Assembly (NCBI GenBank): GCA_002842085.1
Contig: PHCA01000016.1
Span: 7,520 to 42,343 of the forward strand
Source of the DNA: Chloroflexi bacterium HGW-Chloroflexi-1
Lineage (GTDB): Bacteria > Chloroflexota > Anaerolineae > CG2-30-64-16
DNA: 34,824 bases
Direction of reading: 5' to 3'
Under the pieces are notes generated by a model that saw only the letters and a program-made list of their open reading frames with translations, searched no databases and was not told where the DNA came from. This document shows, in pieces, positions 19,723 through 27,700 of the stretch (positions within the stretch are counted from its first letter, which is position 1; every line of letters begins with the position of its first letter). Position numbers and translations under genes: made by a program.

Positions 19723-22629
19723 CTACAGCGAAACGCCGGCCATCTCATACCAGTTCGGCCCGGCCTCCAGGTCCACCACCAGCGCGGCTTTGAGTTTATA
19801 CGCGCCTTCCATCGTCTCCTTCACCAGCCGGCCGACCGCGGCCAGCTCCGCGTCCGGCGCCTCCAGCACCAGCTCATCGTGCACTTGCAGCGTGATGCGC
19901 GTCCGATAGCCGCCCTGCTGCAACGCCCGGTGGAGCCGGATCATGGCGATCTTGATGATGTCGGCCGCGCTGCCCTGGATCGGATGGTTGATCGCCGCGC
20001 GCTCGGCGGCCTGGCGGGTGTTGAACGCGCGATTGTCGGTCGCGGTGGTCTTCAGCACCGGGAAATAGCGGCGCCGGCCGAGCAGCGTCTCCACGTAGCC
20101 GTGCTCGTAGGCGAACGCTTTGGCTTCCTCCAGGTAGCGCTTCACGCCGGGGTAGGTGGCGAAATAGCGCGCCATGAACTGTTCGGCATCGGCGCGGCTG
20201 AGCCCGGTGCGTTGCGCCAACCCGTACGCGCTGACCCCGTAGGACGTGGCGAAGTTCATCATCTTGGCTACGCTTCGCTGCTCCTTGGTCACCTGGCTGA
20301 GCGGGACCCCATAGACCTTGGCCGCCGCGCTGGCGTGGATGTCCTCGCCCCGCGCAAAGGCCGCCAACAGGTACTCGTCGCCGGAGATGTGCGCCAGGAT
20401 GCGCAGCTCCACCTGCGAATAGTCGGCCGAGAGCAGTTGCCAGCCCGGCTCGGCCACGAACGCCCGCCGGATCTCCCGGCCGATCTCGCTGCGCACCGGG
20501 ATGTTCTGCAGGTTCGGCGCGCTGGAGCTGAGCCGGCCGGTCTCGGCGCCGGTCTGGTTGAATGAGGTGTGCAGCCGGCCGGTGCGCGGGTTGACCATGG
20601 TCGGCAGCGCGTCCACGTAGGTGCTGAGCAGTTTGCTCAGTTGGCGCTGCTCCAGGATCAGGTCGATGATCTCGTGCTTGCCGCGCAGCCCCTCCAGCAC
20701 GTCGGCGGCCGTGGAATAGGCGCCCGCCTTGGTCTTCTTCAACCCCTCCGCGGGCAGGCCCAGTTTGCCGAAAAGCACGTCGGAGAGCTGTTGCGTGGAG
20801 TTGATGTTGAACGCGTAGCCCGCGATCTGCTGGATCTCCAGCTCGATCTGCCGGAGTCGCGCGGTCAGCTCGGCCGACATCTGCGCCAGGTAGCCCACAT
20901 CCAGCTTGATGCCCGCTGTCTCCATCGCCACCAGCACCGGTACCAGCGGCATCTCTACGTCCCGGAAGAGCGACGTCAGTCCCCGCTCTTCCAGCTCCGG
21001 CAACAACACATCGACCAGGCCCAACGTCATAGCCGCGTCCGCGCTGGCATAGGCCGCGGCCTGGGCCGCCGGTACCTGGTCCATGGTGATCTGGTGCTTG
21101 CCGGTCCCGATCAGCTCGCTGATGTGGGTCATCTCGACCTTGAGCCGCGTCCACGCCTGGTCCTTCAGCCCGAGCCCGCGGCTGCCGGGGTCGATCAGCC
21201 ACGCCGCGATCATGGTATCCACCAGGTCGCCGGCCACGGGCAGGCCGTTGCGGGCCAGCATCGTCAGATCGTAGCTGGCGTTGTGCGCGACTTTGGTGAT
21301 CCGCGCGTCGGCAAACGCGGGTCCGAGCGCCTGGCGCACCACCTCCCAGGGCAGCGGGGTCACGTCGCCGTGCCGCACCGGGATGTAGGCGGCATTGTGT
21401 GCGGCGGAGAAACCCGGTTTTTCGGAAAAACCGGGTTTCTGTTCCTGCCACGCCAGCGCCACCCCCACCAGTTCGGCTATCTGCGGATCTGTGCTGGTGG
21501 TCTCCGTGTCGAACGCGATCATCGGCGCGGCGGCCAGCCTGGCGGCCACATCGGCCAGCGTCGCGGCGTCGGTGACCAGGGCATTGGTCGATTGGTAGAT
21601 TGGTAGATTGGTAGGTTGGTAGATTGGTAGGTTGGTAGATTGGGAGGCCGGTTCGTTGGTGGATTGGGGAGTCGTCTCGGTGGGGAACAATGCCATCTGC
21701 TCCTCCGCGCCTCCGCTCTCGTGTATCCGCTTATCCGCTTCAATCCGTTGCCTCTTCTCCGGCGCCGGCAGGCGATCCACCAACGACCGGAACGCCAGAT
21801 CCTGGAACAGGTCGATGACGCGCGCGCGGTCATAGTCGCGCGTGTGGCAGGCCGCCAGGTCGAGCCGGATCGGCACGTCGGTGATGATGCGGCCCAGCTT
21901 CCGGCTCAACTCGGCGCTCTCTGCGCCTTCCTGCAGCGCCTTCCTGGTCCGCTCCGGCGAGATATCATCCACGTGCGCATAGACCGCGTCCAACGTACCG
22001 TAGGCTTGCAAGAGATTGGTAGCCCCTTTTTCACCCACACCGCGCACACCGGGGATGTTGTCTGACTTGTCGCCGATCAGCGCCTTGAGGTCCACCAGTT
22101 GGTCGGGGCGCAACCCGTACTTCTCCTGCACGCTCTCCGGGGTGTAGACGATGGTGTCGGAGAACTTGCGGCCCGAAGTCAGCACGCTGATGTGGTCATC
22201 CACCACCTGGAGGATGTCCCGGTCACCGGTGACGATCAGGCTGTCCACGCCCTGCGCCTCGGCCTGCCGCGCCAGCGCGGCCAGCACGTCATCCGCCTCG
22301 AACCCTTCTTTGGTGAAGATAGGGATGTTCAGCGCCTCGACGACTTCCTTGATGCGCTCGATCTGGGTGCGCAGCTCATCGGGCATCCGTTCCCGGTGGC
22401 CCTTGTACTCCGCGTACATCGCGTGCCGGAAGGTCTTGCCCACGTCGAACGCCACTGCCACGTACACCGGCTCATGGTCGCGCAGCACGTTCAGCAGCAT
22501 CGACACAAAGCCGAATACCGCGTTGGTCAGCTCGCCGGTGGGCGCGGTCAGGGTCAGCGGCAAGGCGTGAAACGCGCGGAACGCCAGGCTGTGGCCGTCG
22601 ATCAGAACCAATGTGGGTCTGTCTGACAT
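19723..22629 (-). CDS. polA: DNA polymerase I with 5'-nuclease and proofreading domains
   Basis: A 968-residue family A polymerase. Residues 1-290 are the 5'-3' nuclease (VLIDGHSLAFRAFHAL, EADDVLAALA, TGDRDILQVV, GDKSDNIPGVRGVGEKGA). The 3'-5' exonuclease (about 365-540) keeps all catalytic motifs: FDTETT, VAHNASYDLTML and YASAD. The polymerase domain has motif A SADYSQVELRILAH, the O-helix RSVAKMMNFATSYGVSAYG and motif C QVHDELVLEAP. It should repair and fill DNA, process Okazaki fragments and proofread. Two repeat-derived insertions are in frame: an octamer repeat in the linker (residues ~327-349) and a palindrome in the exonuclease (~396-407). AGAGGAG lies 8 nt before the ATG. The first 28 nt overlap the upstream retropepsin-like gene. 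Confidence 0.97.
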   Translation of the reverse strand: MSDRPTLVLIDGHSLAFRAFHALPLTLTAPTGELTNAVFGFVSMLLNVLRDHEPVYVAVAFDVGKTFRHAMYAEYKGHRERMPDELRTQIERIKEVVEALNIPIFTKEGFEADDVLAALARQAEAQGVDSLIVTGDRDILQVVDDHISVLTSGRKFSDTIVYTPESVQEKYGLRPDQLVDLKALIGDKSDNIPGVRGVGEKGATNLLQAYGTLDAVYAHVDDISPERTRKALQEGAESAELSRKLGRIITDVPIRLDLAACHTRDYDRARVIDLFQDLAFRSLVDRLPAPEKRQRIEADKRIHESGGAEEQMALFPTETTPQSTNEPASQSTNLPIYQPTNLPIYQSTNALVTDAATLADVAARLAAAPMIAFDTETTSTDPQIAELVGVALAWQEQKPGFSEKPGFSAAHNAAYIPVRHGDVTPLPWEVVRQALGPAFADARITKVAHNASYDLTMLARNGLPVAGDLVDTMIAAWLIDPGSRGLGLKDQAWTRLKVEMTHISELIGTGKHQITMDQVPAAQAAAYASADAAMTLGLVDVLLPELEERGLTSLFRDVEMPLVPVLVAMETAGIKLDVGYLAQMSAELTARLRQIELEIQQIAGYAFNINSTQQLSDVLFGKLGLPAEGLKKTKAGAYSTAADVLEGLRGKHEIIDLILEQRQLSKLLSTYVDALPTMVNPRTGRLHTSFNQTGAETGRLSSSAPNLQNIPVRSEIGREIRRAFVAEPGWQLLSADYSQVELRILAHISGDEYLLAAFARGEDIHASAAAKVYGVPLSQVTKEQRSVAKMMNFATSYGVSAYGLAQRTGLSRADAEQFMARYFATYPGVKRYLEEAKAFAYEHGYVETLLGRRRYFPVLKTTATDNRAFNTRQAAERAAINHPIQGSAADIIKIAMIRLHRALQQGGYRTRITLQVHDELVLEAPDAELAAVGRLVKETMEGAYKLKAALVVDLEAGPNWYEMAGVSL
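21408..21440. repeat. In-frame 33-bp palindrome within polA
   Basis: AGAAACCCGGTTTTTC (21408-21423) and GAAAAACCGGGTTTCT (21425-21440) are perfect 16-nt arms around one base. On the minus strand the element codes QKPGFSEKPGFS, a duplicated pentapeptide, in the proofreading domain just after the strand VGVALAW. It belongs to the same family as the intergenic hairpin at 6098-6138. Confidence 0.9.
21583..21646. repeat. In-frame octamer tandem repeat ATTGGTAG within polA (8 units)
   Basis: Eight 8-nt units (ATTGGTAG with G/A variation at the first base). Read in the polA frame they give TNLPIYQ-type heptad/octad peptide repeats (24 nt equals three units) in the linker between the 5'-nuclease and the 3'-5' exonuclease. 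Confidence 0.92.
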
Positions 22630-23039
22630 GAGTCGGCTCCTCTTGGCAGGGCCAGTCCACTATTGAGCAGCCTCACAAGGCCATGGGGGCCGTCCAACAG
22701 CAAGACTAACCGGTTGAGGACATTCCGCCCCAACACGATTTCCTGCCCCCATTCATCGCCGACAACTTCGACGCCTGGCAAGCGCATCTCACCGACACCG
22801 ATGTCAACGGCGAATACAGGCGCATTGCGCCATTCGCCCCAATGGCTACGGATACGCACGTCATCGACAAAAGGGGCGCCAACGTCCTCGATCAGGACGC
22901 GGGGGATCAGTGTGCCATCTGCACCAGTATCGACGATGGCGGTCACGGGCCCGACTGAGAGCACGCCTGCTGGATATCCAAGGCTGATCTGCAAGGCGGG
23001 CGCCGGAGGTGCGTAGTCGGAAAGATATGCGTAGTTCAT
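22602..23039 (-). CDS. Retropepsin-like aspartic protease
   Basis: A 145-residue soluble protein with the retropepsin-like signature IVDTGADGTLIP (catalytic Asp37 in DTGA), a hydrophobic beta core (VRIRSHWGEWRNAPVFAVDI) and the later IVLGRNVLNRLVLLLDG segment, which corresponds to the ILGRDXLN motif of the fold. Bacterial members are small, probably act as dimers, and mostly lack known substrates. It overlaps the upstream DUF5678-like gene by 4 nt and the polA start by 28 nt, so the three genes form a tight overlapping set on the minus strand. Confidence 0.8.
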   Translation of the reverse strand: MNYAYLSDYAPPAPALQISLGYPAGVLSVGPVTAIVDTGADGTLIPRVLIEDVGAPFVDDVRIRSHWGEWRNAPVFAVDIGVGEMRLPGVEVVGDEWGQEIVLGRNVLNRLVLLLDGPHGLVRLLNSGLALPRGADSCQTDPHWF

Positions 23040-23407
23040 AAGCGCCCCGGCTCAACTGATGGACTACGAAACGTCAGTACGCGTTCGGGCTCTGGTTCCA
23101 CTCGACGCAACAAGACCGGTTGACGGCCGTATTTCTGCCGCACGCGAGCGTGCAAAGCTTGAAAGTCCTCATCATGATCCACGACCGCGCCATTATGGAT
23201 CGCCACATATTTGGCAAGATACTCTTTGGCCAGCCGGTCATGCATCGCTCGGAACGCGCTTGCCTCTGTCCTGATTTTTTCTTGCTCCACCTGTCGCAGA
23301 TAAACGCGGACGGCAGTCTCCAATAAGTCACCAGATCGCACACGACGCTCGGCTGCGACATCCTCTAGTTGCTCCACGAGCTGAGATTGCAGTGCTACAG
23401 TTGTCAT
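23036..23407 (-). CDS. DUF5678-like small protein with N-terminal RHH-like region
   Basis: A 123-residue protein. The first ~45 residues (TVALQSQLVEQLEDVAAERRVRSGDLLETAVRVYL) look like a ribbon-helix-helix DNA-binding segment. The rest (EYLAKYVAIHNGAVVDHDEDFQALHARVRQKYG) resembles DUF5678, which often accompanies small aspartyl proteases. GGGAGGT is 6 nt before ATG 23407. The stop overlaps the start of the retropepsin-like gene (ATGA), so both are co-translated. An antitoxin- or regulator-like role is possible but unproven. Confidence 0.7.
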   Translation of the reverse strand: MTTVALQSQLVEQLEDVAAERRVRSGDLLETAVRVYLRQVEQEKIRTEASAFRAMHDRLAKEYLAKYVAIHNGAVVDHDEDFQALHARVRQKYGRQPVLLRRVEPEPERVLTFRSPSVEPGRL

Positions 23408-23435
23408 GCGTTTACCTCCCTCAAACCGCCGCCGC

Positions 23436-23651
23436 CTACCTCCTCCGGGACGGTTGCACCTTGACTTTGCCCGCGTCGACCAGTGCCACGAGCTGCGGTT
23501 GCTGCAGCGCCGAAGCGGTCATCCGCAGCGTGCGACCGCTATCCAAACGCAGCGGGCCGCTGTCCAGTTCCAGCGAGATGTTCTCGTCGCTGGCGTTGGC
23601 GACCTCGATGACGTCGGAGGGTTTCCAGGTGAACGGTTGTTTCTGAGCCAT
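23436..23651 (-). CDS. Small conserved-looking hypothetical protein
   Basis: A 71-residue protein (starting MAQKQPFTWKPSDVIEVANA) with alternating beta-type sequence and no membrane segment or metal motif. GAAGGA lies 4 nt before the ATG. It is 28 nt upstream of the DUF5678-like gene on the same strand and may start that operon. I do not recognise a family; the codon pattern and ribosome binding site support it as real. Confidence 0.6.
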   Translation of the reverse strand: MAQKQPFTWKPSDVIEVANASDENISLELDSGPLRLDSGRTLRMTASALQQPQLVALVDAGKVKVQPSRRR

Positions 23652-23781
23652 GAATCCTTCCCAAATCAGCGTTGAACGTTGGCGCGTTGCAAATCTAACG
23701 TGCTGCCACCCATTTTACCCTGCCAGCCCCGGAAAGTCAACGCGACCGCAACCGCCCCGATTACCGGCCCACGCCGCGATC

Positions 23782-23790
23782 TGCTATAAT
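23782..23790 (+). promoter_or_regulatory. Extended -10 promoter of the MNT/HEPN pair
   Basis: TGC-TATAAT at 23782-23790 is a perfect extended -10 element; the -35 region at this distance (TACCGG, 23762-23767) is poor. It lies about 50 nt upstream of the nucleotidyltransferase start, in the divergent gap. Confidence 0.5.
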
Positions 23791-23840
23791 AAGGCTGGCG
23801 GACGGAAGGGACCCCCTGGGGTAAGCAAACGGTGGTTGGA

Positions 23841-24215
23841 ATGGCTCTCGATATCACACCCGAACAAATGGCAGTCTATCAAGCAACGGCACGGCGCCGG
23901 CGACAGCAAAAAGCTCAAGCGTTGGCGGCGCGACATCAGCGCGCCTGGCAGGTGGCGCGAGAAGGGGCACAGTTGTTGAAGGAGCGATTTGGCGCCAGGC
24001 GAGTTGTTGTCTTCGGGTCTGCGCTCTTTCCGGAGAAATTTTACGTCCGCTCGGACGTGGATTTGGCGGTCTGGGGGGTACCGGAACGCCTCTATTATCG
24101 CGCCGTGTCTCGCCTGCTCAGCCTGGACCCAGGCATCTCAGTAGACCTGGTCGAGGCTGAACTGGCGCCGCCTGAACTGCTGGCAACTATCGAACGAGAA
24201 GGAGTAGTTTTATGA
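23841..24215 (+). CDS. MNT-type nucleotidyltransferase, probable antitoxin (MntA-like)
   Basis: A 124-residue minimal nucleotidyltransferase. After a basic helix (RRRRQQKAQALAARHQRAW) comes VVVFGSALFPEKFYVRSDVDLAVWG, containing the GS motif and the paired catalytic aspartates (DVD); a third acidic residue is in ISVDLVEAE. MntA-type enzymes neutralise their HEPN partner by adding AMP to it. ATG 23841 is preferred to GTG 23832 because GGTGG then sits 5 nt upstream. The gene overlaps the HEPN gene by 4 nt, as expected for a toxin-antitoxin pair. Confidence 0.85.
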   Translation: MALDITPEQMAVYQATARRRRQQKAQALAARHQRAWQVAREGAQLLKERFGARRVVVFGSALFPEKFYVRSDVDLAVWGVPERLYYRAVSRLLSLDPGISVDLVEAELAPPELLATIEREGVVL

Positions 24216-24697
24216 GCGCGGATCAAATCGCTCTAATTGGTCGCCTGGACGCGGAGTTGATCGAATTGGAACGAGTTCTCGCTCGAGCTGAGCGCTTGAT
24301 GGCCAAGGCCCGGGCGCAAGGCGACGAAGACTATCTGGATGGGGCCGCGCTGAACTTGCATAGCTTCTACGCTGGCGCTGAACGCATCTTCGAGGAGATA
24401 GCCAGGGAAATTGATGGCTCTGTGCCCACTGGCCCTGAGTGGCATCGAGATCTTCTCATGCAGATGTCGGCCGAGTTGCGCGGGACGCGCCCGCCTGTCA
24501 TCGGGCGCAACACACGCGATTGTTTGGATAACTATCGCGGATTCCGCCATGTCGTCAGGAATGTGTATACCTTCAACTTGCGCCCATCGCGCCTGCAGGA
24601 ATTGGCAGATGAGGCACGCCCCTGTTACTCGGCTCTGGTCGAAGACATGACTCGCTTCTATGATTTTCTGGAAAAGCAGGAACTCGCCCAGACCTGA
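24212..24697 (+). CDS. HEPN-domain protein, probable RNase toxin (HepT-like)
   Basis: A 161-residue all-helical protein of the HepT-like HEPN group. The typical core is GAALNLHSFYAGAERIFEEIAREID, then the active-site region NYRGFRHVVRNVYTFNLRPSRLQEL. HEPN toxins use an R-x4-6-H motif; here the arginines and one histidine are present, but the position I would expect to be the second histidine (RHAY in relatives) is Asn in RNVY, so activity is uncertain. AAGGAG lies 8 nt upstream of the ATG, which overlaps the MNT gene stop. Together they resemble the type VII MntA/HepT module. Confidence 0.8.
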   Translation: MSADQIALIGRLDAELIELERVLARAERLMAKARAQGDEDYLDGAALNLHSFYAGAERIFEEIAREIDGSVPTGPEWHRDLLMQMSAELRGTRPPVIGRNTRDCLDNYRGFRHVVRNVYTFNLRPSRLQELADEARPCYSALVEDMTRFYDFLEKQELAQT

Positions 24698-24753
24698 CAG
24701 GTTTTCGAGGTCACTTTTCAATACGCAATCCGCAATCCGCAATCCGCAATCCG
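24690..24753. repeat. Hairpin word plus heptamer tandem repeat CAATCCG (5 units)
   Basis: GACCTGACAGG (from 24691) matches the arm of the hairpin at 12393. It is followed by CAATACG and four CAATCCG units (24719-24753), ending 16 nt before the dnaE start codon. No clear Shine-Dalgarno sequence lies between the repeat and the dnaE ATG. Confidence 0.85.
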
Positions 24754-24769
24754 TACTCCCAGATGACCC

Positions 24770-27700
24770 ATGCCCGACGATTTTGTCCATCTGCACGTCC
24801 ACAGCGAATACTCCCTGCTCGACGGCCTGGGCAGCACCCGCCGCCTGGCCGAGCGCGCGGCCGAGCTGGGTCAGCCGGCCCTGGCGATCACCGACCACGG
24901 CGCCATGCACGGCGCGATCGAGTTCTCGCGCGGCGTGCGCAAGGCCGGCATCAAGCCGATCCTGGGCGTGGAAGCCTACCTGACCCAGTACGGCCGGCCG
25001 ATGGCGGGTCGCGATCCCGAAGCGGACAAGGGCCGCCATCACCTGTTGTTGCTGGCCCGGAACATGACGGGCTACCGCAACCTGCTGAAGATCTGCAGCG
25101 ACGCGCAGTTGCAGGGCTACTACTATCGACCGCGCATCGACGCCGACTACTTGGCCGCGCACAGCGCCGGGCTGATCTGCACCTCGGGCTGTCTGGCCGC
25201 GGAGCTGCCCACGCTGCTCAAGAACGGCCAGGAGGAGAAGGCGCTGGCCCGGTTACAGTGGTACCGGGACGTGTTCGGGCCGGAGCGGTGGTACATCGAG
25301 TTCCAGGAACACAACATCCCCGAATTGACCCAGGTCAACAAACAGCTCTTCGCCTGGGCGCGGCAATACGACCTGCCCATGATCGTCACCAACGACGTGC
25401 ACTACGTCCGGGAGGAGGACGCCGGCCCGCACGACATGCTGCTGTGCGTCCAGACCTCGTCGCTGGTCACCGACCCCAAGCGGATGCGTTACGACGGCGC
25501 ATCCTACTTCCTCAAGTCCCTGGCCCAGATGCGCCAGACCTTCCTGTCGCTGGTCGATCTGCCCGACAGCGCCTTCAGCAACACCGTCAAGATCGCCGAG
25601 ATGTGCGACGTCGATCCGGAGGACAGCACCTACCACCTCCCGGACATGGCCATCCCCGATGGCTACACGTATCAAACCTACCTGCGGCGCCTGACTGAAG
25701 AGGGCATGCGTCACCGCTACCGAGATCGCGCCGATGACCCCGAGGTGCTCGCCCGCAAGGAGCACGAGCTCAAGATCATCCACGAGATGGGCTTCGACGT
25801 CTACTACCTGATCGTCTGGGACCTGTGCATGTACGCCAAACAGCGCGGCATCTGGTGGAACGTGCGCGGGTCGGGCGCCGGCTCTATCGTGGCCTACGCC
25901 CTCGGGATCACCAACCTGGACCCGCTGCGCAACAAGCTGATCTTCGAGCGCTTCCTGAACCCGGGCCGCGTCACCATGCCCGACTTCGACCTGGATTTCC
26001 CCGACGACCAGCGCGAAGAATTGATCCGCTACACCGTAGACAAATACGGCCAGGACCAGGTGGCCCAGATCGTCACCTTCGGTCGGATGAAGGCCCGGGC
26101 CGCGGTGCGCGACGTGGGCCGGGCCATGAACGTGCCGTTGCCCGAGGTCGACAGCCTGGCCAAGATGATCCCGGCCATCTCTGGCAAGCCGGTGACCATC
26201 AAGGACGTGCTCACCGAAGGGAACGAGTTCTACTCGGCCGAGCTGCGCCAACGCTACGACAAGGAGGAGGACGTCCGGCGGTTGTTGGACACAGCCAAAG
26301 ACCTGGAAGGCGTGGCGCGGCACTCTTCCATCCACGCCGCGGCCGTGATCGTGGCTGATAAGCCGCTGACCCACTACACGCCGCTGATGCGGCCGCCCAG
26401 GTCCGCGATCACCGAGACCGTCACCCAATACGAGTATCCGATCCTGGAGTCGATCGGGTTGCTCAAGATCGACTTCTTGGGGCTGGCCACCCTCACGCTG
26501 ATGCGCGAGGCCACCCGGCTGATCCGGGAACGCCACGGCGTCGAGTACACGCTGGAGAACCTGCCGATCGACGACCCCACGACCTACGAGCTGCTGACCA
26601 GTGGGGATGTGCTGGGCGTGTTCCAGGTGGAAGGGCAAGGGATGAGGCGCGTGCTGATGGACCTGCGCCCGACCGAGTTCGACCACATCACCGCCACCAT
26701 CTCGCTCTACCGCCCCGGCCCGATGGAGTTCATCCCGGATTTCATTGCCGTATTGCATGGCGAGCAGGCGGCCCACTACGTCCACCCGATCCTGGAGCCG
26801 ATCCTGGCCGAGACGATGGGGGTGTGCGTAAGCGGCGACGCCCTGGTGATGGATGTGCGGACTGGCCGTCGCTGCCGACTGGATCAAGTTGGCGACATGG
26901 CGGAGATGGTCATCCAGGGCATCGCCGAGGACTGGCGTCCTGCTGCCGGCCGCGTGACACACTGGATCGACAGCGGGTCTAAGCCCGTTTTCAAGGTAAC
27001 GCTGCGCAATGGCGCACACCTCAAGGTCACTGCGGATCATCGCTTGCTGAGTGAGGATGGTTGGCGTCCGCTCAACGAGTTGCGACCAGGTGATTACATC
27101 GGCACTCCGCCTGCTTTGCTTGGCCCAGAGGAAGGCGTCGGTCTGGTCTGCGACCACCGCAAGTTGCGCGCCCTGGCTTACCTGATCGCCGACGGCAGCC
27201 TGACCAGTGGCGCCATGGTTGATTTTGTCTCGAAAGAACCAGCCATGCTGTCTGAGTACACCCGTTGCCTGGCAGCGTTCGATGACATCTCGCCTACCTA
27301 TGTGAACCAGGTGCGGGATGTGACCCGCATTGGCGCAGCCAAAGCCATGCGGGAGGGGCTGCAGTATCACGCGCCCAACAGTCTATTGTCATGGCTGCGT
27401 GAACTTGGTCTAAAGTATCCGCCCGGCGCGCGGCCAGGCGGCGTTCATAGTCGCGACAAGCTCATTCCCGACTTCGTTTTCGAGCTCGCCGAGCCTGATA
27501 TTGCGTTCTTCCTCGCCTCGCTGTGGGATGGCGACGGCTATATGGGCAGCAGGGTGTGTCACTACAGGACCATCTCCCGGCGCCTGGCCGAAGATGTGCA
27601 GACACTCTTGCTGCGACTTGGCGTTGGCTCGACCATTTACGTCAACTACTACTCGGTCCAACGGGAGGACAATGCCCCTCAAAGGCTACCGAGTTACCAG

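Noticed and set aside
25253-27370. A 705-residue open frame on the minus strand under dnaE and the intein
   Set aside because: It runs across the extein/intein boundary and has no domain; an artefact of codon bias.
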